Counted from the first letter of the stretch, positions 34,355 to 46,900 are shown. The stretch is 64,000 nt of DNA from Takakia lepidozioides (GCA_030704615.1 CM060731.1:58694756-58758755); one strand, 5' to 3'. The notes: generated by a model from the sequence alone, not told the origin. Translations and numbers: made by a program.

Positions 34355-35815
34355 TCAGCCCTCAGGACTAGGTCTAGCTAATACCTCTGGTGTGGGTGGA
34401 GTTAGACTCTTTCTCCTAAGAACTTGGGCCAGCCGCGATGGGTTGCCAGCATTCAAAAGCTTCTGCTGTTGTCTCTGTATTCTCCTGAGTGTATACCAGC
34501 GTCCTCCTCGAAATCCCAATGCATACCTGCCCCCACAGAAAAATGTCATATTCTGTAACAGAAATGAAACCAATCCCTGGAGTTAAGACTCACTTCAGTA
34601 ATGCTTCTGTTGACCTGTATTACATGACAAGACAAAAAGTTCCCAGACTTCTGGGCTTTATCGCACATTTAACCCTAAACCCTACACCCAGAGGGAGCAG
34701 TCAGCTTGACCCTCCCTTTCTCAGCTGCCCATTGCTATCCCAACCACATTTCTAGTTGAGTGGGAAGAATATATCTCTCTAGCTTGACAGTTCAAGATTG
34801 TTCACAAGGTTGACTTGAGGTCAGTTAATCTCGGCTGACTGCTTATATGTCTCTAAGGAATCAAGGCAACTGTCTGGCACACAGTCTCACCCTGCTTGCT
34901 TGTGGGTAACATTGGTGTTGCAAAAGCATACCCTATGAACAGAGTGGTTCCTGCAGTGGCAGCACAAGCAGCGTAGCTTACACCCAGTGAGCTGGTGAGA
35001 GCCTTCACTTGGTCGTCCTCCAACTTATGCACTGTTGTCATCTGGATTCCACCCACCATAGCACCGTCAGACATGGAGGTATGTTTACAATGATGGTGTT
35101 GTGACCAGTAGGGAGGATTGAACACTGTTAAAATGCATACCCTCTGTGTCCCTGAATCTGCTATCAAACTCTAGATACTTACTCCCCACAGCAAAACTGT
35201 CGTACATCACTGCAACCCACCCTCTCTACCCTAGTACCAATCAATGCTTTCACGGGAGTGAAATACAAAATCTTGGAACAATATCTAGTCGATTCCAGAG
35301 GGCAGTGATAAACACCGAAGTGGCTTACAGCATGTTCAATGGAGTTAAGGCGCTCCTCCACCTTCCTTTGATGCATTTGTCGCGCTGTGTATCCTGTCCA
35401 CTCAAAGATTGAAAAGAGTTACACACATCACATCTGAACAGCTTTATAACACAAAAAGTACCCCTGTATTAAATAAACTCTAAGGATTTAAAAAGGTTCA
35501 GTGAACTTTTAGGGTAACAGTCGGCTGATTGTCAGTCTAGAATCCATCAGATCACCTGGTTGTACTAAGCATCAACGAAGAGATCCGAATGATCACAAGG
35601 TCCTACAACACTATTACCTAGAACAACCACTAATTACTGAGTTCTGTCATGATTTGGCAATCATAGCAAGCGGCAGCCCTTGTGGATTGGGTAAAAGCCC
35701 AGGATGTCTGGATTTCTATGTGTAAAAGAGTGAAAGGCTAACCTGCCCAAGCAGCTGCCGCAGATGCCAGCGATGCTCCAATTGTGAACACCACATTATG
35801 TTTCTCAAAGATATC
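34355..35815 (-). CDS. Conserved plant membrane protein with two hydrophobic segments, function unknown
   Basis: Four exons on the minus strand join in frame: 35815-35743, 35393-35329, 35041-34932, 34526-34355. All have AG acceptors, and the internal donors are GT. The product is DIFEKHNVVFTIGASLASAA..AWAG, then YTARQMHQRKVEERLNSIEH, then AMTTVHKLEDDQVKALTSSL, then a second hydrophobic segment (VSYAACAATAGTTLFIG), then YALGFRGGRWYTLRRIQRQQ and a Pro-rich tail ending ARPSPEG. About 140 residues are visible. The first exon seen has an acceptor and no ATG, so a further 5' exon lies upstream, probably between 35.9 and 37 kb, and was not identified. The exon plan and low complexity of the helices suggest a real, conserved small organelle or endomembrane protein, but I cannot name a function. 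Confidence 0.7.
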
Positions 35816-36861
35816 CTGTGCACATTAAGGCCAAATACCGCAAAGTAAGGTGAACCTTTCCCACGCTAATGAAAGCAGTCTGCGAAGCTTGGGCAATCAA
35901 GACTGTTGCAACAAAGCAGGTGGGCTGTTAAGTGGCATGTGAAAATTGTAAAGTGATACCAGACCCTCCGCAGTCTCTGCACTTGACCTAGAGTGTGATT
36001 ATAAACTTCAAGGAGGCCGTGCCAACGGCACAGAGGAAACACATACAGCTTGAAACCCTGTGACATTCACCCACTTGACTACTAGAACGGTTTGAAGCAC
36101 CCAATGGGGTTCAATGGTAGTCTTATCACTAAATTTTCTCAGTGACTTTTCAGAGGTGCATTAAAAAAGGCTTTTCATGACCAAATTCCAGCTCCAGAGA
36201 ATGCTTGATCCGATGGTCTGCAGGATCCATTCCCAGCCCAACTTTGTACATAGACAAAGTTGGAGCTGAATCAAGGACTTGAGGCATCTGTAGATATCCG
36301 ATACTATGGATGTCTAGAATTCCCATCTATCAGAGGCTTAAAACTCAAAACCCGTGCAAGCCATGGTGTTCCCCGGCTGTTTCATTACTTGAGAGTTGTG
36401 GTGGGCTCAGAGAGAGAGGAGAGAGGGAGGCATATACATTCCACGACAACCCCCGTGAACACTTGGTTTGACGCACCCTTTGAGGCCAATAACCCCGTGA
36501 ATTTCGAATCTTCCCAGTTGGGGTCATGGGATTTCCAGCCACCAAGATTTGAAATTCAATCAAAAGTTGCCAACCTATACCAAGAAGAATCCGGTGAGAG
36601 GGCCTTGACATTAAGGCTGCCCTATAAATCACACTACCAAGCATAGTACTGTTCGAGTACAGCTACTGTCGCACTCTACACGGGCAAACGTAAGATATGT
36701 GCTTGTACCGAGTCACAGCGGCTGGAGACATAAAGACTAAGGTGTCAAAGTTATCCAGATCCGGCATAGAAATACGACGAGGATAAGGAGGTAATACCTT
36801 GACAGAGAAGAAGGTGTCATGCACAGCGCGGTGCGCATGCGTGAATTTCGCACGCACTTGC

Positions 36862-36905
<44 letters not shown>

Positions 36906-37780
36906 CGTCTCCTCTCGCCCAAATTAAATCCCCTTTCTTACTTTCTCTGTCTCTAACATTCACACCCTGGAGCACCCTACATACTTCTCTTCCAAACAAG
37001 CCATTCCAATTCCCGACTCTCTCCCACACCCTTGTGGACAGGCCCCGACTGTTGACTCCCAGTGTTGCACAACATGATTCGCAAAGCTTACGTTGACGAA
37101 CCCCAGCCGTCAAATAAATACATATGCACGGTTCAGATCCGACAGAATCTAAGGTTCAGATTTATTTCAGGTCCCCCTGCAAGAAGTGGGATTGAAGAAA
37201 CAAAGATTGCTTGTTTGTTCACTGAATAAGTACCTCGGATACTAGAGCATAGTACAGACTAGAATTGTATTCTGAATGTTCTAGATTTCTAGATCTCCAT
37301 GTTCTAGATTTCACTGAATCACAGACTCGAAACAGGTTCAGGGAAGTTTTCTGCCTAACTTCATTTCATCAGACAAGTTCCTGTGAATGATAGGGATGGC
37401 TTCATGGGGAAAAATCAGCAACATAACAAAATTTGACAGACCTTGCTATGTTGCTGACTCAGCCTGGTAGCTTGAGAGGTTTTCTGGGGGAATCTCTAGG
37501 TTGGGGTTCTCATTATGTGAAGTGTGAGGGAAGGGGGGATGCATAGAGAGAAACAGATATGCAGTGGAGGCCCTGAACCTGTAGGAAAATTATCTTCAAC
37601 TGTTTTGTTTCAAATTGTTGATCCAACTGCAGTGTGTAATTGACTAGCTAGGGAACTTGTGGTTATGAACCAACCAGTGGACTGGCCAGTGGAAGACTGC
37701 AATCCTGCATATATAATTACGTTTCTTCCTTTTGGTCTTGTTTGTTTGGGTAACACATTAGGTTTCTCTCATGTTCTTTG
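35816..37780. other. Intergenic region; presumed 5' exon of the membrane protein not located
   Basis: Holds the dispersed repeat copy B at 36806-37213 and a (CT)n tract at 36868-36903. No other gene could be supported. Confidence 0.4.
36806..37213 (-). repeat. Dispersed repeat, copy B, with a (CT)n tract
   Basis: Reverse-complement counterpart of 13533-13860. Shared blocks include AATCTTTGTTTCTTCAATCC, GTTGTGCAACACTGGGAGTC, GGTGTGGGAGAGAGTCGGGA and CTGTGCATGACACCTTCTTC on the minus strand. The CT microsatellite at 36868-36903 expands the point where copy A has GAGAGATGCAGC. Confidence 0.65.
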
Positions 37781-37829
37781 ATATGGATGTTATAGAGTGT
37801 TTTTTCAATGGCTGGCCATTCATAAATGG

Positions 37830-38592
37830 ATCTCAATAGAAGGTGCTGGTACCTGCATGTATCAAGCAAAGGTGCAGCAGAATCTCATGTATCTAGCGGC
37901 CATAGCTGATGCACAACCACAGGGAGCCCAAAGTGCATCTCAGGTTTTTCCCTCTGACTCTACACTTCCGTGAAGCAGACTGCTGTTCAAATGATTGACC
38001 AATGCATGTGTTTCTGTCGATGGGGTTGGTACAAGGTAAGCTGCTGGTTGGAATTGTTCATGAAAGGTTTGCGAACTGATTATCTCAAGTGCGAATAAAA
38101 TACCCTGAAATTCACTCATATTTATGTTGTTAGTTTCTATAATTGGTTTGCCACTCTGTGTGGAGACTGAGCTGGATAGTTAGGAACAAGGTGGCTAGGG
38201 GGGATATTTAAGTTTCGAAATAACTATTGCCAGAAGTGAACAATGCAGGCTGCCCCAGCACCATCAATGCAACCAGCGCAGCAGTATTTGCAGCAGCAGC
38301 AACTCATGAAGGGAATTTCGATATCTCAGTACCTGCAACAAAGCCAAACAGTCCCACCTCATATGTCCCAGCAGTCATTCCTTAGCCAACAGGTATGGTT
38401 TCAGGAGGAAGCAGTGGAATGCATGTGTTGTCCAACGATACGGGTATGGGAGGCAATGGTCCGCAGTCATCAGGGGCATTATCTGAGTATGGAAAACCTG
38501 GGGGTCCCATTGACAGCAACCAGATGAGCATGGGTTTGCGAGGTGAGACACATGGAGGCGAGATCAGATATGGGGTCTCTTCTCCTCTTTGA
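37830..38592 (+). pseudogene. GRF-interacting factor (GIF/AN3, SSXT domain) pseudogene fragment
   Basis: GIF proteins are plant transcriptional co-activators that bind growth-regulating factors through an N-terminal SSXT/SNH domain. At 37857-37942 the plus strand reads YQAKVQQNLMYLAAIADAQP plus QGAQSASQ, the well-conserved end of that domain, followed by a GT donor. The codons just before it are degenerate and the domain start is absent. At 38244-38394 a Gln-rich segment follows (QYLQQQQLMKG..SQQSFLSQQ). A one-base frame change near 38395 then leads to MVSGGSSGMHVLSNDTGMGG and a Gly-rich C terminus ending at a stop near 38592. Missing first exon, decayed domain start and frameshift indicate a pseudogene. 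A diverged gene with an unrecognised first exon is less likely. Confidence 0.65.
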
Positions 38593-38770
38593 GCTCCAAA
38601 TGAGATGTTACTTTGACAATCCTCCTTACTTCACAAGGCAACCTTGTGAGCAACAAATTGCAAGATTCTGCCAAGACTCAACTAGTCTAGGGGATGTGAT
38701 GTTCCTTAGCATGTCCAAGTTGCAAGAGAGATGAGGCATACTTGTAGAATTGTGGATGACAATTCGAGTA

Positions 38771-39070
38771 GGACTCAATCCTTCACACGGCAATCCCACA
38801 TCTGGATGTCACACATTGTTTCAAAGTTACGTCTGCAGTGACTGTCAAGAATCTGGATCTTCCTCAAAGTTCTCTTCTCTCCTCTGAGCTACAAGGGAGC
38901 TGGTCTGTTTTCTTCACTCAATCCTTCACAGCAATCCCACATCTGGATGTCACACATTGTTTCAAAGTAATGTCTGCAGTGACTGTCAAAAATCTGGATC
39001 TTCCTAAGTTCTCTTCTCTCCTCTGAGCTACAAGGGAGCTGGTTTGTTTTCTTCACTCTGGAACATGTCA
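38771..39070. repeat. Tandem duplication, about 146-bp unit, two copies
   Basis: The unit starting CTCAATCCTTCACA (38774 and 38919) continues through CAATCCCACATCTGGATGTC, TTGTTTCAAAGT, GTCTGCAGTGACTGTCAA, ATCTGGATCTTCCT and GAGCTACAAGGGAGCTGGT. Only a few substitutions and small indels separate the copies, so the duplication is recent. Confidence 0.9.
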
Positions 39071-39099
39071 CAGATAAGATGACTCTGTCATCGAGATGC

Positions 39100-41060
39100 T
39101 TTTCATGCTACTGAGCAATCACAGGGTCCATGCATCTCCATTTCACCAGAGATTTTTATCCTTTTATTTGACCGTCGCAACAATAGAACTGTGGAAGCTT
39201 GATACGCCCACAAGCCCTGGCAGCAATCACACAAAACTTATTAAAACAACTGCAAATGCAGCAACGACAGCTTCGATAAGATGCCACCAAGACTTATTCA
39301 AGACCAAAAGTTAGATACTTTCTCTTCCCTGCACACTCCGGTTAACCCTTGGCCCAAACAACAAAGAAGAAGCTCATGGACTCTGGGCAGATTATCTCAG
39401 CAAGTGCCATCCACAATGGCTCTTGCCACATTCCTATCACACGCGTAGTGCTCACAATACCTTTTTACCTTTCAGCTATGTACAATTGCAAGATAGCACC
39501 TCACACCCAGCATCCTCTCAAGTTCCAGCAAACCAAAACTCCCTAAAGAGGTTCAGTATGAATTCACAACGACGGCACATGGTAATGGAATATATCCCGT
39601 CCTCCCTGTAGGGCAACGCTGAGTCCTGTGATTTGGAGGAACGAGTTTTTGGCTAAGCGTCGGGCTTAGGAAGAAAAGCGAAAAAGATGACTAGATGGAT
39701 GCTAAGGTGGCGTACAACATCCAGTTGGGGATTTTTAGGATGGATGAAATGGTTGAGCACTCAATTAAGCATCATGGATGACAGGGTGGATGGACGATGG
39801 GTTAAGGCGATGGATGAACATATCGAAAATGGATGACGGGGCCAAGTGGCACATCCGTTTAGTTTCTTTGAAGTAAATGAATAAAATAAAATCACTTGGC
39901 TGAGATGGATGAACTGGCATAGTTCATCCATCAGAAAGAGGTGGTAGGTAATCGTACCTAGATTTGGGGGAAGCAGCTAGAAGGATTTCATGAAGTGGTG
40001 CACGCTGAGAGGGGGAGTAATACCCGTAGTGCGCAGGGGGTAGATTAGACGAATAAAGACCTTTCGGTGGCCGATAAATTAGTGATCCACCGGCGCACCG
40101 TCCGGCGTGGATGAGGGCACCGGGGAAGAATATAAGCGAGACTAGGGAAGGAATAAGTTACCTTGGACTTGTGAGCAATGTGTGAGAGATGGGCTGATGT
40201 AGTCCAGACTGAGTGAGCAGTAAATGGTGATCATTTGGTGCATATGATGAAGATCTTGTCTCTTGAAATGCAATGTTTGGGGCATATAGACGGATCAGAT
40301 GCTTAAGGATTGGGGGTTTGAATTTGAGACAATAACTTAGAGGGAAAGCATCATGGGCACTTAGAGCACACATAGCTAATCGTACCAGGAGTATACTCAC
40401 GACAACATATAGGTGTTTGACCAGTGAAAGATCACCCTTGGGTGGCGCAACACCACGAAATAAATGTAGCCCTAATAACATGGTGAGTGGGGCACCAACA
40501 GAGCCAGAAAATGAGGGAGAATGATGAGACTTCCCTGCCAAGAAAGTCAATGACGGGCCTGCAGTGGCATGCAAGGAAAGGGACACCGTAAGTGTTGCCA
40601 ACAGATGCAAATCAGTATTCATTCATTCGAAAACACCACGGGAGATGAACTAGGAAAAGACACCTACAGGGACATTGAAGCATAAAAGAGAAGAGCACTT
40701 CACTTGGGAAGAAAGTGAAGAATTGGAGAACGAGGCTGGTGACTGGCAGTCTAAAAAGGAAAAGCGGTTTGTGGGAAACCCTACCAAGACAACCATATGG
40801 AGAGAATCAAGCAAGTGAAGAACTGCCCTACATTGGGGTGGTGCAAACAAGAGCAAGACCAGAAACTGAACCATAGGGAAGATAGTGGCAGAAAATGACG
40901 GGCAAAATCTGTCTGAAAGGAAAGAAGGCCAGGGAAGCAACAAGGGTAAGGCAGTGGACGTACCTGAAAGGGGGCATAAGGAGCTAGGGAGCAAATTAGG
41001 CAACAATTATACCAACAGTGAGGAAGAAGACATGAGACACCTGCTGGAAAGAGGCAAACC
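39100..41060. other. Mostly non-coding region upstream of the chromovirus remnant
   Basis: Includes GATGGATGA-rich DNA at 39690-39940. From 40860 there is a Lys/Glu-rich plus-strand frame (MAENDGQNLSERKEGQGSNK) that may be a scrap of the retroelement polyprotein. No long terminal repeat pair flanking the remnant could be identified. Confidence 0.35.
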
Positions 41061-41063
41061 ATT

Positions 41064-42737
41064 ATGAGTGAAGAAAAAGGCCTATGGGGAGGAGAACACC
41101 AGAAGCGCAAATTACTGCAAATGGCGGCAGAGGAAAGTTTACCAAGAGAAATGAGTGAGGACCATTATCTCCAACGGAAAGAACATGCGGACGACATCTT
41201 CAATGACATCCAGGCAATGCCGTTGCTCACATTTGGGGAGCTCAACAATTACCTCAGTCTAGAAGAACAAAAGAGGGTTAAAAAACGTACCAAGCATTAC
41301 AAATGGAGAGATGGAGTTCTAATTTACAAAGGGATAATTGTACCAGAACCACAGAAGAGGGAATAAATTGTTCGCCGCGTGCATCGAGAGATGGGACATT
41401 TTGGGGTCAAGCGCGTGCAAGCTGAAATCTGCAAGAGGTTCTTCTGGCACAACAGAACTCGGCAAGTACGGGAGGTATTACAACCTGCAAGCGCTGTCAG
41501 GCAGCCAGAGTTTCGGGTCCGTTAAGGTCTGGGGGAAACAAATTTCGGAACATTCCTATCAAGGACCTCTTTTATAGGGTTGCAATGGATATCGCAGGAC
41601 CATTACCCAAGACTAAGGAGGGGAACCATTACGCACTCATTGTAGTAGACCATTTTTCCACATGGGTGAAAGTCACACCATTGGTAGAGCACACAACTGC
41701 ACCGGCGATCAGATTTCTGGAGGAGCAGGTCATTTACAGATACGGGATATCTCGGGCAGTGTTGACAGATCAAGGAAGTGAATGGAAGGGTGAACTCAAA
41801 GAGGTATGCGAACGATTTGGCATAACGAAGGAGTACTCGGCACCCTACTGGCCGCAATGTAATGGTATGGCAGAAAGGCTCATCAAGACACTCAAACAAA
41901 GTATAGTAACACTAGGAGGAGAGACGGGGTGTGAGTCGGATTGTGACCTATATCGCTCAGCATTTGGCTACAGATTCGGAATCCAAGCTTCAACCCGCTA
42001 CTCATCATTCGAAGTGCTTATTAGCAAGGAGATGCGAATGTCAATTGACAACAAGATTGGAGGAGTCACGGAGCTGGTGAAGCTGGATGACGATGAAGAT
42101 GCCATAGTGAAGATGATGGCCAAGAAAGTACAAGCCATTCGAGCGATTGAGGGACAACTCGGTGACAATGTCAAAAGGGCACAAACGCAGCAACAGAGGG
42201 GATATGCTGTCAGGCACAAACATCACAAGGAATTTAGGGAGCTGCCGAATCTAAGTCTGGTAATGATGTTGAAACCATAAGTTTGAGGCAGGCACGGAGG
42301 TCTGGTTGAACATCAAGAATTTTTTACTACCTCCGGAAGTGAGTCCAAAGTTCGTACCTTCGTATGCGGGGTCTTTTCGCATCCGGAAGGTTATGAATGA
42401 GGATGTGTATGAATTGGAGCTGCCGGCAAACAACAAGGTGCATCCGATATTCCTCGTTTTCTTTTTGAAGCCTTACTTCAAAGATGAAGTGTGTCCGAAT
42501 CGGCATCAAGTGTTGCGTCCGCCACCTGTGCTGTTGGATCATGAAAATGAATCTGAGTACGAGGTGGAGGCAGTGCTTAAGTCGAGGAGGTTCAAGAATC
42601 GAAAAACGGAGTATTTCGTGAAATGGAAGGGCTATCATCAAGTGGAGGCAACTTGGGTGCGTGCCTTAGAAATGAGAAACGCATCCGAGGTGGTTGCAGC
42701 TTTCGAAGAGCGACCTCAAAAGCGGAATAAGCGTTGA
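41064..42737 (+). mobile_element. Ty3/gypsy chromovirus remnant: integrase and chromodomain
   Basis: Plus-strand pieces in order: a pre-integrase segment (41064-41460) with KHYKWRDGVLIYKGIIVPEP and, after a stop, VRRVHREMGHFGVKRV; the integrase core (41585-42280) with MDIAGPLP, VLTDQGSEWKGEL and NGMAERLIKTLKQ holding the three acidic residues of the DDE site; then, after a stop and frame change near 42280, the GAP-like segment FVPSYAGSFRIRKVMNEDVY and a chromodomain at 42560-42720 (EYEVEAVLKSRRFKNRKTEY, FVKWKGYHQVEATWV). Reverse transcriptase and gag are not seen upstream. Stops and frame changes make it defunct. The chromodomain assigns it to the chromovirus clade. Confidence 0.88.
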
Positions 42738-43640
42738 TGGGAACATCAACCTTGGATCGTGCGGGAGGAAATGCATGCTTAGTCTGGCTTAGCTAGCTTA
42801 GTAATCCAATTGCAAAAACTTGTGTTGTACAAATTTTGTTAATAAATGAAATGGTTTCCAATTATTGTGCTTCTTATTTTGTTTGGAATGGTGATGCATG
42901 GTATGGTTGGCTAGTGTGTAAAATGCATGCTAGCTTACAAAAGTGGGAGAGGTAAATTGGATTAATCATGTGTTTGCGCAGTGCCGAAATCGGGTGACTC
43001 CCATCCAAGGGGCAAGAAAACTTACGCCTTCTTTGAGAGTTTACGTGCTAGTGCGCACCTGGCGCGTGCGCGTACTATAACTGTGCTACCAAGGGGGTTG
43101 CCTTGTAGTACGGGCTAACTCGGAAGCTACGTGCTTCCGCTCACGTACTATAATCGTGTAACCTCGGGACGAAGTCGTAGTGCGGCTTCAGCGTGTTCCC
43201 GTACCTCAGGCCAGCATTCCAAGGCGGACCCAATTGTAGTGATTGGGGCGCACGGTTGGTTCAAGGTTATCTTCCTAGTAAAAAAAAGGTTCAAGGTGAA
43301 CCCTTGCTCAAGGTGATGCCAAATAGCGGCACCATGAGCGGTCGCAAGCAATGTTGTTGCAGTAAGGCGATTCGATCCTCGGGGATGATCATTCCTCGGC
43401 CTTGAAGTGGGCCAAGAAGAGTGCACTGGGTGGAGCTTGAGATGCCCCACCCTTGGCCGGGACTTGAGGAAGTCGGCCGAACCAGCTAGTGGAGAGTAAA
43501 GTCAAGTGGGGGTTTGATTCTTTGCCATGGGATGCCATGGTACGGAAACAAACTCCTTGATGTGGGACGCCACAACTTGGATGTTAGTTTCTACAAAACG
43601 GACAAGTCGATGAGGGCATCGACTCCCTGTTGGTAGGGGT
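42738..43640. other. 3' region of the chromovirus remnant and flanking DNA
   Basis: No second LTR could be matched to a left copy. Contains GC-rich words (GGTTGCCTTGTAGTACGGG, CGTACTATAA) near 43070-43150, repeated with small changes within 80 bp, and otherwise nothing recognised. Confidence 0.35.
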
Positions 43641-43840
43641 GTGTGTCGCGGCCCTTTGCCTTGAGGACAGGGGGTCGGGACACGAGATGGGCTGCCCCTG
43701 TGGTGGGGGCAGTGGCAACAATAGGTATGGGGGTGAAGCATCATTGAGTGCCCAAGGCACTCAAGGAGGTGGAGGCGTTCACTAGGTGGAGCCCCGCACA
43801 CCGGATTGCGGTGGGGGTGGTTCTACGAGGGGTGGTGGCG
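43641..43840. repeat. GC-rich dispersed repeat, copy 2, with one half inverted
   Basis: 43744-43835 matches 9945-10030 in the same orientation (CACTCAAGGAGGTGGAGGC, CACTAGGTGGAGCCCCGC, TTGCGGTGGGGGTGG). 43645-43715 matches 10130-10200 in the opposite orientation (GTCGCGGCCCTTTGCCTTGA, GGGGGTCGGGACACGAG, GCCCCTGTGGTGGGGGC). The order and orientation of the two halves therefore differ between the copies. Confidence 0.75.
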
Positions 43841-43919
43841 TCCAGTTTGGGAATTATGCGCACGCATCAAAGCAAGTAACTATGATTTGAAGGGGAGTTT
43901 ACCGAAGGGAGGTGCGCGA

Positions 43920-46900
43920 CACTTCATCCTTGTATTATTTTTGAGCTTCTGCTAGGTGGAATGTAAGCTCTTTCTAAATCGTAGCAAGATGAGTAGCAAG
44001 ATTTTCTGCAGCAGGGCTTCCGACAGTCTTCATGTGGAAAGGGTTTGCTCGAGGATAATGACCATAATTGGAAAAAAAATGAAGTTTGTTTGGTCGAAGA
44101 ATGTATAGTGTTGTTGTAGGCAAACTCAACCAATGGCAGAAGGTCCGTCCAATTATCTTGGTGATAATTTATCGTACAGCGAAGATACTGCTTCAAAATT
44201 TGGTTTACTCATTCGATTTGACCATTAGTCTGTGGATGATTAGCTGTAGAGAGGTTGATCTTAGTATCCAATATGTGAAATAATCCCCTCTAGAAATTTG
44301 ATATGAACTGTGGTACTCGATCAGATACGATGTCCTTTAGGAGTCCATGAATGTGGTAGATATTATTGAGGAAAAGTCTTGCAGTTTCCTCGTCTGTAAC
44401 CATCTTATTACATGGAATGAAATGTGTCATCTTCGTAAAATGATCCACAATAACAAGGATTGAGTCAGTGGTCTTGGAAATTGGAAGGTCCGTAATAAAG
44501 TCCATAGACAAGGACAACCATGGACCCTTAGGAATGGATAATGGTTGAAGAAGGCCGTAAGGTCAATGTCGTGGTCCCTTCGCCCTCGCACACGTGTCAC
44601 AAGATTTTATAAATTCTTTCACGAGTTTCCACATCTACGGCCACCAATAGTTCTTGGATATCAATTCCACTGTTTTGTTGAAGCCGAAATGTCCTGAAGC
44701 CGGAAGATCATGACATGTTTGAAAAATTCGAAGTCATGTAGGTTCTGGAGGTATATAGAGAAGTCCCTTGAAATAAAATAAGTCATCTTTGAATTCAAAG
44801 TCGTTTGTAACATGTGGGTTGTCTCAAGGTTGATTTAGTTGATTTCGTAGTGTCGTAGCAAATTGGTCGCTCTTCAGTGCTTCCTAAATCTCCTTTATGA
44901 TCTCTGCATCGTCATAGGTGGACATGGATAGCATATTCAATTGGAGATTTGTTGGTTTCAAGATGATGGATTTCTGTTGGTCGAAAACTGTCTCCTTTTT
45001 TTCGGCGCAAGATACGATCGTAAAGAAAGAGCATCGGGTTTCCCTTGAAGATGTCCGGGGCGATAGGTATAACAAAATCAAACATGACTAGTGACATTCC
45101 ATTGACGTCGATTCAAAACATGAGCACTCATAAAATATTCAAGGTTTTTGTAATCGGTTTAGACAGTGACCTAATGTTTAGCTCTCTCCAATAGATGACG
45201 TTACTCCTCAAAAACATTGATGATCGTTAGAATTTCTTTGTCATAGATTTAATAATTGATCTTTGCAGCGAAAAATTTGCGAGAACGAAAACCAACAGGG
45301 TGAAGTCGGCCATCCATACCGTACTAAGAGAGTATAACGACAAGTGCAAAGTCCGATGCATCTGCTTCAAAAAAAGAATGGTTTAAATGGGTCTGCATGT
45401 ACCAGTATTGGAGCCGTTGTAAATGTCTGCTTCAGCCTTTCAAATGCCTGGTCAGCCTTCTTGTCTTATACAAATTTGTCTTTCCCTGTGAGTCGTGTCA
45501 ATGGTGCAGCAATTTTGAAGTAGTCATTGATGAAGATTCTATAGATTTTACAAATCCCAGAAAACATTGTACATCTGAGACCGAAGTTGGTTTAATCCAC
45601 TCGATGATGGTTTGTATTTTCTTCTGATCCATAAAGATGTCTTTGTCGGAAATAATGTAGCCCATAAATTCGATTTCAGATTGATGAAAAAGATATTTTT
45701 CCAAATTGACATATAATCCTCTTTTTCTTAATTTATCAAGGACAAGGCGTACATGACGGTTATGTTCTTCTTCATTCTGTGAAAATATCAAAATGTCGTC
45801 TAAATAGATGACTACAAAGTCACCTAAAAATTCTCGAAAGATGTCATTCATCATATGCTGAAAAATTACTGGAGCGTTTATAAGACCAAAATGTATAACA
45901 TTGTATTCAAAATGTCCATACCCTGTTCGAAAAGTTGTTTTGCATAAGCCTCCTTCTTTTATCCGTACAAGGTCATAAGCTCAACTCAAGTCAATTTTGA
46001 TGATAATCTTCGCTCGCCCTAGCTGGTCGAGAAGCCCAGAAATCAGCGACAACGGATAACGATTCTTAATTGTGACTTTGTTGAGACCGCGATAATCTAC
46101 ACACATGCGTAATGATCCGTCCTTCTTTTTCACAAACAAGATAGACACCCCTGTAGGTGATTTTGAATATCGGATGAAGTGCTTCGACAAATTTTCATCA
46201 ATGTATTCACGTAATGCAGCCAACTCTGTCTGGGATAAGTTATAGATTGGGCCGAATGATGGTTGGGCTCATTCTTGTAACTCAATTGCACAGTCATAAG
46301 GTCGATGTTCTGGCAATATGTCTGCATTTTTCTTCTCGAAGACATTCTTGAAATCTTGATATTGACTGGGTAATGTTGAAATATCTTTGTCTGTTGTGGT
46401 CTTGATCGGAGTCGCATAAAATGCAAATGCCGCATCTTTTTGGATAGCTCTCATGAAAGCTCAAGTTCCAAGGAATAGAGGTTAAATACCTTTGACATTT
46501 CTACATTTTTGTCTTGCAGAATTTTTTTGCGATCGTCAGTTGATGTCAAAATTGTGAAGTATGAACCAAAGAAATCCAAGGATGATAAGATTCGTTGGAG
46601 ACTGGATGATGTTGAAAACAATATGTGATTCTTGATCTTTAAGCTTCACTTCAAGTGGTTGAGTTTCATTGTCAACATCTCCTGATGATAATGGTCGTCC
46701 ATCGATGACTTTAACGAGAGCCGAAAGTTTCTTCTTTATGAGCATTAAATTGTGTTGCTTCGCAAAGTTTTTGTCAATAAAACATGCTGAAGCCTCTGAG
46801 TCCAAAAGTGCTTCTACAGAGATATCTCGATTTTGCACTCTAATTTTTATCGGAACTGTGAAGCAAGGTGTAGGGTCTGCAGGTAAAAAAAGACATTTTT

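Noticed and set aside
36868-36903. (CT)n tract as a promoter GAGA element
   Set aside because: It sits inside dispersed repeat copy B and no gene start is nearby.
40158-41110. Minus-strand frames of 100-154 codons upstream of the chromovirus remnant
   Set aside because: They are Leu/Ser/Pro-rich without domain similarity and lie opposite an A/G-rich retroelement-like strand, so they are compositional.
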